NCBI RefSeq assembly: GCF_024505145.1
Contig: NZ_JANIAA010000007.1
Span: 186,001-250,000, forward strand
Source of the DNA: Streptomyces rugosispiralis
GTDB lineage: Bacteria > Actinomycetota > Actinomycetes > Streptomycetales > Streptomycetaceae
Direction of reading: 5' to 3'
DNA: 64,000 bases
Numbering within the stretch: position 1 is the first letter of the stretch; each line of letters begins with the position of its first letter. This document shows positions 7,735-16,814 of this stretch, one piece after another. Below the pieces are notes generated by a model. It had not been told where the DNA came from. It did not search any database and saw only the letters and a program-made list of their open reading frames with translations. Both the position numbers and the translations under genes were made by a program.

Positions 7735-9489
7735 TCAGCGGGTGAAGTGGAAGATGCCCCAGGTCACATGGCGGTTTCTGCCGCCCTCGACCCAGTTGCT
7801 CAGCCCCTTCTTCATATGGGTGAGGTAGTCGGCGCTGACCTGCTCCGTCAGGCCGTCCGCCTCCTGGCGCCGGGTTTCCTCCAGGACCCGGGCGTAGTGG
7901 GTGATCAGCTGCTCGCGGTGTTCCTGGAAGCCGCCGCCGACCTCGATGAAGCCGAGCCGCGCCAGTTCATGGCGGTAGAACTCGGGCGACCCCATGGTCT
8001 CCAGGTGGATGCGGTCCAGGATGGGCCGGAGGGTTTCGGCGGGGCAGCCGTCGGCCGCCATGGGGTCGGTGAAGATGAGGTGACCGCCGGGGCGCAGCAC
8101 GCGGGCGGCCTCCTCCAGGGGACGGGCGCGGTTGCCGCTGTGCAGGAACGCGTCCTGCGACCAGACGACGTCGACGCTGTCGTCCGGCAGCGGGATGGAC
8201 TCGAAGGAGCCGTCCATCACCTCGATGGCCTCGGTCAGCCCGCGCTCGGCGTTCAGCGCGCGGTGCCGCTCGTTCTCCACCTCACTGAGGTTGAGCGCCA
8301 CGACGCGGCAGCCGTACGTCTCGGCCAGATAGCGCGCCGAGCCGCCGAACCCCGCTCCGAGGTCGAGGACGACGGAGGACTCGGTCAGGTCAAGCTGCCC
8401 GGCCATACGGGCCACGGTGCGCCTGCTGGCCTCGGCGATCGGCTCGTCGGGCCGGTCGTAGATGCCGATGTGGATGTCCTCGCCGCCCCAGACGCTCCAG
8501 TAGAACGCGTCGGCGTCCGCGGAGTTGTAGTAGTCGCGGGCGGTGCCCACGGCTCCCGCATAGTCCCCGTTCGCCGTGACCGAACCGATCGACCCGACCG
8601 GCTCCTCCGTCGTGCGGTATTCCTTCTCCGCGACGTGAATGAAGAAGTCGGGCCGCTCCTCCCGGTAGGTGTGCTGGAAGTCGCCGTAGGTCTCGATCCG
8701 CTGGAAGCCGACCTCCTCCATCAGCCTGCGCGTGTAGTCCTTGCGCAGCGGAAACATGTTGAGGTGGTAGACGGATTCGTCGGGGAAGCTGTAGCGCATG
8801 CGCACCAGCCCCTCGTCCACGTACTCCGGTTCGACGGCGACGTCTTCTCCGCAGTAGTAGTACACATGCTTGCTGCTGTACCCGCGATCGAGGATCGCGT
8901 CGTAGTTGCGGTGATCCAGGATCAGGATTCCGTCATGCTTGAGCATGGCGTAGAACTCCGCCAGCGCCTTGCGCCGGTCGCGCTCGGAGAACAGATGCGT
9001 GAAGGAGTTCCCGAGACAGACGATGGCGTCGTACTCGCCGTGGGCGTCGCGGTTGAGCCAGCGCCAGTCGGCCTGGACGACGCGGAGGATGTGGTCACCG
9101 TGCTTGAGGCCGTTGGAGAAGGCCTGAGCGAGCATCTCGGCGCTGCCATCGGCGCTCACGGTCTCGAATCCGGCCTCGAGCAGCCGGACTGAATGGAAGC
9201 CGGTCCCGGTGGCCACGTCCAGGACCTTCTTGACGCCGCGCTCACGCAGCAGGTCGATGAAGAACGTACCCTCGCTCTCCGACCTCCGATCCCAGTCGAT
9301 CAGCGAGTCCCACTTTTCGACGAAGCTGGGTACGTACTCCTCTGTGTAGTGATCAGTGTCCCTGACATCAACTGGATTGTCGCCAAATTTCTGTACAGGT
9401 TGCGCAGAAATAACGGAACCTCCGGTGCTGAGACAGCGGACCACGGCACCCGTGTCCGCGGGGCGCATTCCCAGATTCACGAGACGCAT
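7735..9489 (-). CDS. Fused glycine/sarcosine and sarcosine/dimethylglycine N-methyltransferase (betaine synthesis)
   Basis: Two SAM-dependent methyltransferases in one polypeptide of up to 584 residues. The first half has the SAM motif VLDVATGTGFHSVRL (89-103) and LDHRNYDAIL (191-200), typical of glycine/sarcosine methyltransferase (GSMT). The second half has VVLDLGAGFGGSARYL (373-388) and resembles sarcosine/dimethylglycine methyltransferase (SDMT). Together they would convert glycine to the osmolyte glycine betaine in three SAM-dependent steps. Fused forms are known in some halophilic and actinomycete lineages. The start is uncertain: the ATG at 9489 lacks a good ribosome site, whereas a strong GGAGGT at about 9421 precedes only GTT/ATT codons. 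The upstream 219 bp is noticeably AT-richer than the surroundings. Confidence 0.88.
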   Translation of the reverse strand: MRLVNLGMRPADTGAVVRCLSTGGSVISAQPVQKFGDNPVDVRDTDHYTEEYVPSFVEKWDSLIDWDRRSESEGTFFIDLLRERGVKKVLDVATGTGFHSVRLLEAGFETVSADGSAEMLAQAFSNGLKHGDHILRVVQADWRWLNRDAHGEYDAIVCLGNSFTHLFSERDRRKALAEFYAMLKHDGILILDHRNYDAILDRGYSSKHVYYYCGEDVAVEPEYVDEGLVRMRYSFPDESVYHLNMFPLRKDYTRRLMEEVGFQRIETYGDFQHTYREERPDFFIHVAEKEYRTTEEPVGSIGSVTANGDYAGAVGTARDYYNSADADAFYWSVWGGEDIHIGIYDRPDEPIAEASRRTVARMAGQLDLTESSVVLDLGAGFGGSARYLAETYGCRVVALNLSEVENERHRALNAERGLTEAIEVMDGSFESIPLPDDSVDVVWSQDAFLHSGNRARPLEEAARVLRPGGHLIFTDPMAADGCPAETLRPILDRIHLETMGSPEFYRHELARLGFIEVGGGFQEHREQLITHYARVLEETRRQEADGLTEQVSADYLTHMKKGLSNWVEGGRNRHVTWGIFHFTR

Positions 9490-9708
9490 GCCACCGGAAT
9501 GGCCGGACGCACGTTAATTTCAGAGAAACTGATCGCGCCAAACGGAGATCAACCACCCAATCCTGACTTTCGGCTTCTTTATCACCAAAAGCGGATATCA
9601 CCCTGGAATTCTCCGCGGCCTCACAGCGTCCTCCGGGGGCTTCCGGGGGCTTTCAGAGCCGAGCCCCGGGAGGAGCCGCCGCCGCCTTCCGGGCCGACGG
9701 CACCGCCG

Positions 9709-10860
9709 CTACGAGGCGACCGCCTGGGCCCGCTCGGTCGCGGCGATGGTCGCGGAGCCGACGACCCGGGTGCCGTCGTAGAGCACGATCGCCTGCCCGG
9801 GCGCCACGCCCCGCACCGGCTCGGCGAAGGTCACCCGCAGCTCGGTTTCCCCGATTCGCTCGGCCATCACCTCGGTTTCGCCGCCATGTGCGCGCAACTG
9901 GGCGGTGTAGGTGCCCGGACCGACCGGAGGCGCCCCGCACCAGCGCGGCTTGATGGCGGTGAGGGCTGACACGTCCAGGGCCTCGACGGGGCCGACCGTG
10001 ACCGTGTTGTTCACCGGCGAGATGTCCAGGACGTAGCGCGGCTTGCCGTCGGGCGCCGGATGGCCGATCCGCAGCCCCTTGCGCTGGCCGATGGTGAAGC
10101 CGTACGCGCCCTCGTGAGTGCCCAGCCTGTGCCCGTCCTCGTCGACGATGTCGCCCTCGGCCGTACCGAGGTGCTTGGCCAGGAAGCCCTGGGTGTCGCC
10201 GTCGGCGATGAAGCAGATGTCATGGCTGTCGGGCTTCTTGGCCACGGCCAGGCCCCGCCGCTCCGCCTCCGCGCGGATCTCGTCCTTGGTGGTCAGGGTG
10301 TCGCCCAGAGGGAACATCGCGTGGGCGAGCTGGCGCTCGTCGAGCACGCCGAGGACATAGGACTGGTCCTTGGCCATGTCGCTGGCGCGGTGCAGCTCGC
10401 GCGAGCCGTCCTCGCGCTCCACGACCGTGGCGTAGTGCCCGGTGCAGACGGCGTCGAAGCCGAGGGCGAGCGCCTTGTCCAGCAGCGCGGCGAACTTGAT
10501 CTTCTCGTTGCAGCGCAGACACGGATTGGGGGTGCGGCCCGCCTCGTACTCGGCGATGAAGTCCTCGACCACGTCCTCACGGAAGCGCTCGGCGAGGTCC
10601 CACACATAGAAGGGGATGCCGATCACATCGGCGGCCCGCCGGGCGTCCCGCGAGTCCTCGATGGTGCAACAGCCACGGGCGCCGGTGCGGAACGACTGCG
10701 GGTTGGCGGAGAGCGCGAGATGGACGCCGGTCACATCGTGGCCCGCCTCGGCCGCCCGCGCGGCGGCGACCGCGGAGTCCACACCGCCGGACATGGCGGC
10801 GAGGACGCGCAGCCGACGGCCGTCGCGGGGACCTGTGGGCGCACCGGGGAAGTCAGTCAT
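9709..10860 (-). CDS. mnmA: tRNA-specific 2-thiouridylase MnmA
   Basis: MnmA thiolates uridine 34 of tRNA for Lys, Glu and Gln. The 383-residue protein shows the PP-loop [13 protein letters not shown] near residues 21-33, the cysteine-containing [12 protein letters not shown] near 105-116, and DSHDICFI near 210 with the second catalytic cysteine. Length and motif order are normal. The ATG at 10860 is chosen over an in-frame ATG at 10893 because family members begin close to this point. Sulfur is normally delivered from a cysteine desulfurase; a candidate is encoded 3.6 kb further on, on the same strand (14453-15622). Confidence 0.95.
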   Translation of the reverse strand: MTDFPGAPTGPRDGRRLRVLAAMSGGVDSAVAAARAAEAGHDVTGVHLALSANPQSFRTGARGCCTIEDSRDARRAADVIGIPFYVWDLAERFREDVVEDFIAEYEAGRTPNPCLRCNEKIKFAALLDKALALGFDAVCTGHYATVVEREDGSRELHRASDMAKDQSYVLGVLDERQLAHAMFPLGDTLTTKDEIRAEAERRGLAVAKKPDSHDICFIADGDTQGFLAKHLGTAEGDIVDEDGHRLGTHEGAYGFTIGQRKGLRIGHPAPDGKPRYVLDISPVNNTVTVGPVEALDVSALTAIKPRWCGAPPVGPGTYTAQLRAHGGETEVMAERIGETELRVTFAEPVRGVAPGQAIVLYDGTRVVGSATIAATERAQAVAS

Positions 10861-10922
10861 AACCCGGCCAGCATAAGTCGCCCCATGTGCCACGGCTAAA
10901 TGGGTATGGCGCCCCGCCCCGC

Positions 10923-11834
10923 TCAGCTCGCCCGCGTCCGCTCCAGCACCCGCCGGACGAGGTCCAGGGCCTGGTCGGCGTCCTTGCCGAGGTAGATCAG
11001 ATCGACGAAGGCGTGCTGGATGCCCGCCTCCCGCTCGGCCCGGACCAGGGCCGTCGCGATGTCGTCCACGGAGGCGTCGGCGCTCGGGTTGACGCGCAGG
11101 ATCGCGTCGAACGCCGCCGGGTCCCGGCCCTCCCGCTCGACCGCTTCCCGCACCCCGGGCAGCCGCTCGGCGAGGTCGGCGACCGGGTCGGGCGCTCCGG
11201 ATTTGGCGGGGACGACCGCGATGGGCAGCCAGCCGTCGGCGCGCCGGGCCACCCGGCGCATGGCCGCGGGCGCGAAGGCGGCGAGGTAGACGGGCGGGCG
11301 GGGGCGCGAGGCCGGTTTGAGGTCGACGTGGGAGGCGGGCACGGTCCAGTGGTCCCCGCGGTACTCCACCGGGTTACGGGTCCACCAGGCGTCCAGGGCG
11401 TCCAGGCATTCGTCCAGGCGCCGGCCGCGCTCGGCCATGGGGACGTCCACCGCCTCGTACTCCTCGGGCGACCAGCCGGTGCCGAGCCCGACCAGCAGCC
11501 GCCCCGCGCTCAGCAGATCGATGGTGGTGAGGGTGCGGGCGAGCAGCGCGGGCGGATACCAGGGGGCGTTGATGACATCGGTGCCGAGCTCGACCCGCTC
11601 GGTGGCCGCGGCGGCGGTGGCCAGCACGGCGAAGGGGTCGAGCGCGGCGCGGAATTCGGGCGGGATCACATCGGTGCCCGCGTAGCCGACGATCGGGTCG
11701 ACCGGGGCCAGCAGGCGGTCCCCGACCCACAGGCTGTCCGCGCCGAGCTCCTCGGCCTGGCGCGCGAACCGCGCGATGTCCTCGGGGTGGTGGGCGAGCG
11801 GACCGAACTGGGGAAGGGCGAATCCGATGCGCAT
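10923..11834 (-). CDS. LLM-class F420-dependent oxidoreductase
   Basis: A 303-residue luciferase-like monooxygenase-fold protein starting [12 protein letters not shown]. Typical features are the N-terminal strand followed by [18 protein letters not shown], the [13 protein letters not shown] motif near residue 115, and [22 protein letters not shown] near 195, as in F420-dependent TIGR03619-like proteins. The cofactor is inferred from the actinobacterial context and family resemblance. The ATG at 11834 has GAGGAGCTGACGGT ahead of it. The frame is also open upstream through the 15-bp repeat array, but that part is excluded as non-coding. The gene may be co-transcribed with mnmA, 62 nt downstream. 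Confidence 0.85.
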   Translation of the reverse strand: MRIGFALPQFGPLAHHPEDIARFARQAEELGADSLWVGDRLLAPVDPIVGYAGTDVIPPEFRAALDPFAVLATAAAATERVELGTDVINAPWYPPALLARTLTTIDLLSAGRLLVGLGTGWSPEEYEAVDVPMAERGRRLDECLDALDAWWTRNPVEYRGDHWTVPASHVDLKPASRPRPPVYLAAFAPAAMRRVARRADGWLPIAVVPAKSGAPDPVADLAERLPGVREAVEREGRDPAAFDAILRVNPSADASVDDIATALVRAEREAGIQHAFVDLIYLGKDADQALDLVRRVLERTRAS

Positions 11835-11865
11835 ACCGTCAGCTCCTCGTCGAGCGGATGGACAC

Positions 11866-11954
11866 ATTCCGGCGTACACGTTTCCGGCGTACACGTTTCC
11901 GGCGGATACGTTTCCTGCGGATAGGTTTCCGGGGGATACGTTCCGGCGGACGCA
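11866..11954. repeat. Six-copy 15-bp tandem repeat in a divergent promoter region
   Basis: Six successive 15-bp units, consensus TTTCCGGCGTACACG to TTTCCGGCGGATACG, run from 11866 to 11954. They lie between the LLM oxidoreductase start (11834, minus) and the Tat amidase (12122, plus). The array is 32 bp upstream of the oxidoreductase start, where an operator array could act. The repeat length is a multiple of three and would encode pentapeptides (NVSAG-type) if read on the minus strand, but no start or ribosome site supports that. Confidence 0.8.
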
Positions 11955-12121
11955 CTCCACGGTACGGAGAGATACCGAAAAGTACGGGAGGCACGGGGCC
12001 CCGGAGACAGTTCAACGTTCATCTACCCGGACGGCTAGAGGGCCACCGCCCGGAACGATGGGTTCCCGCCATGATCCCGGCGGCCGGAACCCGACGCCCT
12101 CCCCCGCGCGTTGAGCGTTCC

Positions 12122-12796
12122 GTGAGCGAGACCACGACCGGCGGTGGACGCCGCGTCAACAGGCGCACCCTCCTGATCGGCGGCTCGGCGGCCGGTCTCG
12201 GCGCGGGTGGCGCGGCCTATGCCGCGCGGGACGAGCTGGCCCGGATGTGGTGGCGGCTGCCCGGAGTCGACAAGCCCCGTAAGGCGGGCGCGGTCGACCA
12301 GCCGGGCGCGGAGTGGATCGCGGCCTCGGGTGCGAACTGGCGGTGGGCGGACCGCCCGGCCGACTACGTCATCGACCGGGTGGTGATCCATGTGGTCCAG
12401 GGCAGCTTCGACGACGCGGTGCGGGTCTTCCGCGACCCCGGACACCGCGCCGCGGCGCACTATGTGGTGCGCCGCGACGGGCATATCGCGCAGATGGTCC
12501 GGGAGCTGGATGTGGCGTTCCACGCGGGCAACCGCTCGTACAACGAGCGCAGTATCGGCATCGAGCACGAGGGGTTCGTGAGCGAGCCGAGCTCCTTCAC
12601 GGACGCGATGTACCGCGCCTCCGCGCGGCTGACCGCGTCGATCTGCGAGCGGTACGACATCCCCCGGGACCGTGAGCACATCGTCGGCCATGTGGAGGTG
12701 CCGGGCACCGATCACACCGACCCCGGCCGCCACTGGGACTGGGACCGCTACATACGGCTGGTGCGAGCGGTGCGCGTGACACGGACGGCGAAGTGA
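12122..12796 (+). CDS. Tat-exported N-acetylmuramoyl-L-alanine amidase (Amidase_2)
   Basis: A 224-residue zinc amidase that cleaves the stem peptide from muramic acid in peptidoglycan. The N-terminus carries RRVNRRTLLIGGSAAG, a twin-arginine signal followed by a hydrophobic stretch. The Amidase_2 domain shows IDRVVIHVVQG with the first zinc His, GIEHEGFV, and GHVEVPGTDHTDPG with the second His and the catalytic Asp region. The GTG at 12122 is chosen because it leaves a compact Tat signal. An in-frame ATG at 12071 is an alternative. A close paralog lies at 55194-55844. The gene converges on the lipoprotein gene with 10 nt between stops. Confidence 0.85.
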   Translation: MSETTTGGGRRVNRRTLLIGGSAAGLGAGGAAYAARDELARMWWRLPGVDKPRKAGAVDQPGAEWIAASGANWRWADRPADYVIDRVVIHVVQGSFDDAVRVFRDPGHRAAAHYVVRRDGHIAQMVRELDVAFHAGNRSYNERSIGIEHEGFVSEPSSFTDAMYRASARLTASICERYDIPRDREHIVGHVEVPGTDHTDPGRHWDWDRYIRLVRAVRVTRTAK

Positions 12797-12806
12797 CGGA
12801 CCTGAC

Positions 12807-14246
12807 TCAGGAGCCGTAGACGATGGCCAGCGGACGGCCCGCGCCGTCACCGCTGGTGGGCCTGGTCGCCTTGCTGTCGCCGATGTAGAGCTTCTTGCCG
12901 GTGTAGATCATGGTGCAGTCCCCGTAGATGTCCATGCCGGACTCCGCGTCCTTCATGTCGTCCGGGTGGGTCTGGAGCGTGTCCATCGCGAAGTCCTTGG
13001 CATCGACGCGCACGACCCCGCCCGCCTCGCTGTACGTGGAGCCCAGGTAGGCCAGGAGCGAGCCGTCGTCATCGGTCCGGATGGGGATCAGCGACCGGTT
13101 CTCCGCCATCTTCGTCTTCCCGGTCTCCTTACCGGTCTTCAGGTTCAGGCCGGTGATCCGGTCCCCCGGGCCGCCCTGGTCCACGTCCACCTCCGAGGAG
13201 AGGTAGAGGGTGCTGCTCGCCTTGTCGAGGGCGAGTTCGGTGCAGCCCTCCACGCTCGTGGCCGGGCAGTTGGGCTGGTACCCCTTGGCCAGCACGTCGA
13301 TGGTGCTGAGCAGCTTGCCCTGCTCGGCGCTGTCGTCGATGGTCAGGATGTCCGTGGTGCCGGTCCCGGCGTCCGAGTCGCCGGTGTCGACGGCCACGAC
13401 GAGCGGCGCGGTGGAGATCACATGCGCGTACTCCACCTTCTCGTCCAGCTTGTAGGACGACTTCACATCGCGGGTCCTGGGGTCGACCGTCTGGACCTCC
13501 AGCCGCTTGGTGCTGGAGTCCCTGGTGTCGCAGCCCCGGATCGCGACGATCTTGTCATCGCCGCCCGCGTAGCCGTCGTCGTCGCAGTCCGCGAGGTACG
13601 CGGGCTTCCACAGCGGCTTGCCGTCGAGCGACCAGGCTCCCCCGCCGCCGGTGCCGCCCGCGGCGACGGTGCCCCCGCCGATGGTGACCTCGTCGAACCG
13701 CACCCCGGCGTTGCCCTCGCTGTCCGACTCCTCCTTCTGCCAGACCAGCTCGCCCTTCTTCAGGTCGACAAGGCCGACCTTGGTGCACAGCGCGTCCTCG
13801 CCCGCGCCGTCCCGGAACAGGATCGCGGTCAGACCGTCCTTGGTCATATGCGGGGAGGCCCAGCAGAGCTGTCCGCCGAGCGGAATCCGCCACTTGGCCT
13901 TGGCGCCGTCGAGCGAGTAGCCGACGAGCTTGTTGACGTCGCCCTTCACAAAGGCCGAATCCGTCACCCAGGTGCCCATGGTGTTGGCCTCCTTGCCGAC
14001 CTTCGGCATGGCGACCTTGCCCAGCGTCTTCGCCTGGGCGCCCTTGGACGACGAGCCTCCGTTACCGCCGTCGTCATCGTCTCCGGACCCGCAGCCGGTC
14101 ACCAGGGTGGCCGCGAGGACCCCGCCCGCGATCAGTTTCAGAGCGGGTTTGGAGCGCCACCCCCGCGACGGCGCCCGCAGCACCCCCCGCGGCTGTGGAG
14201 GCCGGTGCGACGGCTGGTGGTGCGGCGGCAGCGAAGGCTGCGACAT
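12807..14246 (-). CDS. Beta-propeller (PQQ-like) lipoprotein
   Basis: A 479-residue predicted lipoprotein. After an unusually long Pro/His/Arg-rich N-terminal region of about 35 residues comes a hydrophobic segment ending in LVTGC, a lipobox with Cys52. Then follows a low-complexity Asp/Gly linker and a repeat-rich domain with blades such as GLVDLKKGELVWQ, WSLDGKPLWKP and GLNLKTGKETGKT, typical of PQQ-like beta-propellers. Several paired cysteines suggest disulfides in the exported domain. No catalytic residues are evident; ligand sensing or envelope assembly are possible roles. The ATG at 14246 has CAGGAG upstream. Confidence 0.8.
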   Translation of the reverse strand: MSQPSLPPHHQPSHRPPQPRGVLRAPSRGWRSKPALKLIAGGVLAATLVTGCGSGDDDDGGNGGSSSKGAQAKTLGKVAMPKVGKEANTMGTWVTDSAFVKGDVNKLVGYSLDGAKAKWRIPLGGQLCWASPHMTKDGLTAILFRDGAGEDALCTKVGLVDLKKGELVWQKEESDSEGNAGVRFDEVTIGGGTVAAGGTGGGGAWSLDGKPLWKPAYLADCDDDGYAGGDDKIVAIRGCDTRDSSTKRLEVQTVDPRTRDVKSSYKLDEKVEYAHVISTAPLVVAVDTGDSDAGTGTTDILTIDDSAEQGKLLSTIDVLAKGYQPNCPATSVEGCTELALDKASSTLYLSSEVDVDQGGPGDRITGLNLKTGKETGKTKMAENRSLIPIRTDDDGSLLAYLGSTYSEAGGVVRVDAKDFAMDTLQTHPDDMKDAESGMDIYGDCTMIYTGKKLYIGDSKATRPTSGDGAGRPLAIVYGS

Positions 14247-14369
14247 CGATGAACTCCTGGATTTCCCCGTGAAGAAAACCTGCGCGCGTATCCGGCATGA
14301 CAGGTTCCGTTGACGGGTAAATCCTTTCCCACGGCTCTCCGCCATTTCAAGCGGAGATTAGTGTTCCGT

Positions 14370-14397
14370 AGGTTATGTGAAATGGCCGCCGGAACAA
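14370..14397 (-). promoter_or_regulatory. Candidate promoter for the beta-propeller lipoprotein gene
   Basis: On the minus strand TTGTTC (14397-14392) and TAACCT (14375-14370) are separated by 16 bp, matching a TTGNNN/TANNNT vegetative promoter. The surroundings are AT-richer than average. It would leave a 5' leader of roughly 115 nt. This is a by-eye match only. Confidence 0.35.
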
Positions 14398-14452
14398 TTC
14401 GAATTCCGTGGTTATGATGAGCGGGCTCGGACGGAGACCGTCGGCGGGGCCG

Positions 14453-15622
14453 TCAGCTGAGCCCCGCCCCGCGCGCCCGTTCCACCGCCGGGCCGATCGC
14501 CTCCGCGACGGCCTCCACATCGGCCTTGGTCGAGGTGTGGCCGAACGAGAAGCGCAGGGTGCCCCTGGCCAGCCCGGGGTCGCTGCCGGTGGCCAGGACC
14601 ACATGGCTGGGCTGGGCGACACCGGCCGTGCAGGCCGAGCCCGTCGAGCATTCGATGCCCTGCGCGTCCAGCAGCAGAAGCAGTGAATCGCCCTCGCAGC
14701 CGGGAAAGGAGAAGTGGGCATTGGCGGGGAGCCGGCCCGCCGGATCGGGGTCGCCGCCGAGGACCGCGTCGGGCACGGCCGTACGGACGACGGTGATCAG
14801 CGCGTCGCGCAGGGCGCCGATCTCGCGGGCGAACTCCTCACGGTGCCCGGTGGCATGCGCACCGGCCACGGCGAAGGCGGCGATGGCCGGGGTGTCGAGC
14901 GTCCCGGAGCGCACCTGGCGCTCCTGGCCGCCGCCGTGCAGTACGGGCACGGGGGTGTGCTCACGGCCGAGCAGCAGCGCGCCGATGCCGTAGGGACCGC
15001 CTATCTTGTGGCCGCTGACGGTCATCGCGGCCAGCCCCGAGGCGGCGAAGTCGACCTCGACCTGACCGAACGCCTGGACCGCGTCGGCATGCAGCGGAAC
15101 GCCGAATTCGGCGGCGGTGGCGGCGAGTTCGCGGACCGGCTGGATGGTGCCGATCTCGTTGTTGGCCCACATGACGGTGGCGAGGGCGACGTCCGAGGGG
15201 TCGCGGGCGATCGCCTCGCGCAGCGCCTCGGGGTGGACCCGGCCGAGGGAGTCGACCGGCAGCCAGTCGACCCGCGCGCCCTCGTGCTCGGCGAGCCAGT
15301 CGACCGCGTCGAGCACGGCGTGGTGCTCCACGGGGCTGGCGAGCAGCCGGACGCGGGCCGGGTCGGCGTCCCTGCGGGACCAGTAGAGCCCCTTGACCGC
15401 GAGGTTGTCGGCCTCGGTCCCTCCGGCGGTGAAGACGACCTCGCTCGGGCGGGCGCCCAGCGAGGCGGCCAGGGATTCGCGCGACTCCTCGACGGTACGG
15501 CGGGCACGCCGGCCGGCGGCGTGCAGCGAGGAGGCGTTGCCCGTGACGGCGAGCTGGGCGGTCATCGCCTGCACCGCCTCCGGGAGCATCGGGGTGGTGG
15601 CGGCGTGGTCGAGGTAAACCAT
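14453..15622 (-). CDS. Cysteine desulfurase (NifS/IscS family)
   Basis: A 389-residue PLP enzyme that takes sulfur from cysteine as an enzyme-bound persulfide. It begins [12 protein letters not shown]. The PLP lysine is Lys206 in [10 protein letters not shown], the conserved VEHHAVL is at 98-104, and the mobile loop [11 protein letters not shown] carries Cys331 (with Cys325 also present). Normal length. The ATG at 15622 is preceded by GAGG. Likely acceptors include MnmA, encoded downstream on the same strand, and Fe-S assembly proteins. A three-copy 26-bp repeat lies immediately upstream. Confidence 0.92.
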   Translation of the reverse strand: MVYLDHAATTPMLPEAVQAMTAQLAVTGNASSLHAAGRRARRTVEESRESLAASLGARPSEVVFTAGGTEADNLAVKGLYWSRRDADPARVRLLASPVEHHAVLDAVDWLAEHEGARVDWLPVDSLGRVHPEALREAIARDPSDVALATVMWANNEIGTIQPVRELAATAAEFGVPLHADAVQAFGQVEVDFAASGLAAMTVSGHKIGGPYGIGALLLGREHTPVPVLHGGGQERQVRSGTLDTPAIAAFAVAGAHATGHREEFAREIGALRDALITVVRTAVPDAVLGGDPDPAGRLPANAHFSFPGCEGDSLLLLLDAQGIECSTGSACTAGVAQPSHVVLATGSDPGLARGTLRFSFGHTSTKADVEAVAEAIGPAVERARGAGLS

Positions 15623-15641
15623 GGTGGCCTCGATTCTACGA

Positions 15642-15720
15642 GGCGTTGTGGGGGTGCGTGGCTGCGCGGCGTTGTTGGGGTGCGTGGCTACGCGGCGTTG
15701 TTGGGGTGCGCACCGGATGC
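15642..15720. repeat. Three-copy 26-bp tandem repeat upstream of the desulfurase gene
   Basis: Units at 15642-15667, 15668-15693 and 15694-15720 share GGCGTTGTTGGGGTGCG. The first two are nearly identical over 26 bp and the third diverges at its end. They lie 20-98 bp upstream of the desulfurase ATG, between it and the divergent hydrolase gene, so copy number could influence either promoter. Confidence 0.75.
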
Positions 15721-15826
15721 GCGGCCGAGCGCGCGGGGGTGGCCTTCTCCCGCGCGGGGGCGGCTTTCTCATGGGTTCGCGCGGCCCCCTCGACAGGGCC
15801 GGTAAGGAGTGTCTACGGTTTTACTC

Positions 15827-16669
15827 ATGACGGGCACTGACTGGAAACTGGACCATACCTTCCACAGCTCCTCCGGCGAGGTCCGCTGGGCCGCGCTGGG
15901 CGCGCCGGACGCGCCGCCGGTCGTGCTGCTGCACGGGACACCGTTCTCGTCGTACGTGTGGCGGGGCGTCGCCCGTGCGCTGGCCGACCGGTACCGGGTG
16001 TTCGTCTGGGACATGCCGGGCTTTGGGGCCTCCGAGAAGCGGGCCGGCCAGGACGTCTCGCTGGCCGCCCAGGGCCGGGTCTTCGGTGAGCTGCTGGCGG
16101 AGTGGGGGCTGACCGGGGAGGGGGCGGAACCGGCCGTCGTCGCCCATGACTTCGGCGGCTGCGTCGCGCTGCGTGCGCATCTGCTGCACGGTGCGCGGTA
16201 CCGCCGGCTGGCGCTGGCGAACGTGGTCGCCCTCGCGCCCTGGGGCTCCCCCTCGTATCGGTTGCTCGGGGAGCAAGCGGAGGTTTTCGGTCGGCTGCCG
16301 GGGGCTTTGCACCGGGGGCTGGTGCGGGAGTACATCGCCTCCTGCAGCGCGGCGGGACTGCACCCCGCGGTGCTGGAGCGGCTGGTGGAGCCGTGGTGCG
16401 GGGCGGAGGGGCAGCCCGCGTTCTATCGGCAGATCGCACAGAACGATCAGCGGTTCACGGATGAGATCGAGGGGCGGTACGGGGAGATCTCGCTGCCGGT
16501 GCTGGTGTGCTGGGGTACGGCGGACTCCTGGATTCCTGTCGAGCGGGGGCATGCCCTGGCCGACCGCATTCCGGGGGCGCGGCTGCGGTTGATCGAGGGG
16601 GCCGCGCATCTGGTGCAGGAGGATGCGCCCGCGGAGCTGAGCGTTGTGCTCAGTGGGTTCCTCGGCTGA
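15827..16669 (+). CDS. Alpha/beta hydrolase with aspartate nucleophile (haloalkane dehalogenase/epoxide hydrolase type)
   Basis: A 280-residue alpha/beta hydrolase. The oxyanion motif VVLLHGTP (32-39) is followed by WDMPGFGAS (61-69). The nucleophile elbow AHDFGG places Asp108 where esterases have Ser, as in haloalkane dehalogenases and epoxide hydrolases. The C-terminal His lies in GAAHLVQED. The ATG at 15827 is the conservative start. An in-frame GTG at 15809 would add six residues including a TTA codon (15821), but the AAGGAG site overlaps that GTG. The gene is divergent from the desulfurase. Confidence 0.82.
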   Translation: MTGTDWKLDHTFHSSSGEVRWAALGAPDAPPVVLLHGTPFSSYVWRGVARALADRYRVFVWDMPGFGASEKRAGQDVSLAAQGRVFGELLAEWGLTGEGAEPAVVAHDFGGCVALRAHLLHGARYRRLALANVVALAPWGSPSYRLLGEQAEVFGRLPGALHRGLVREYIASCSAAGLHPAVLERLVEPWCGAEGQPAFYRQIAQNDQRFTDEIEGRYGEISLPVLVCWGTADSWIPVERGHALADRIPGARLRLIEGAAHLVQEDAPAELSVVLSGFLG

Positions 16670-16732
16670 GGTCTCGTTGGCGGCCGGTGCGGGCCGGTGG
16701 CCGGTTGTTCCCCACCCCGCCCCTTCCCGTAA

Positions 16733-16810
16733 CTGGGGCTCCGCCCCAGACCCCGGTCCTCAAACGCCGGACGGGCTGGATTGGGGCCTTGAACGCCGGA
16801 CGGGCTGGAT
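16733..16810. repeat. Terminator-like hairpin plus two direct repeats
   Basis: A perfect 7-bp stem CTGGGGC/GCCCCAG with a 3-nt loop occupies 16733-16749. It is followed by two 19-bp copies of AACGCCGGACGGGCTGGAT at 16763-16781 and 16792-16810. The block lies between the convergent ends of the hydrolase gene and the AHSA1 gene and may terminate both. Confidence 0.65.
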
Positions 16811-16814
16811 GGGT

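Noticed and set aside
9368..9601. Small 77-residue gene upstream of the betaine methyltransferase
   Set aside because: It overlaps the N-terminus of the methyltransferase in another frame, has no recognisable motif and a poor ribosome site.
11866..11954. Pentapeptide-repeat protein on the minus strand (NVSAG units)
   Set aside because: No start codon with ribosome site leads into it, the units do not match the A(D/N)LXX pattern, and the downstream oxidoreductase has its own good start.
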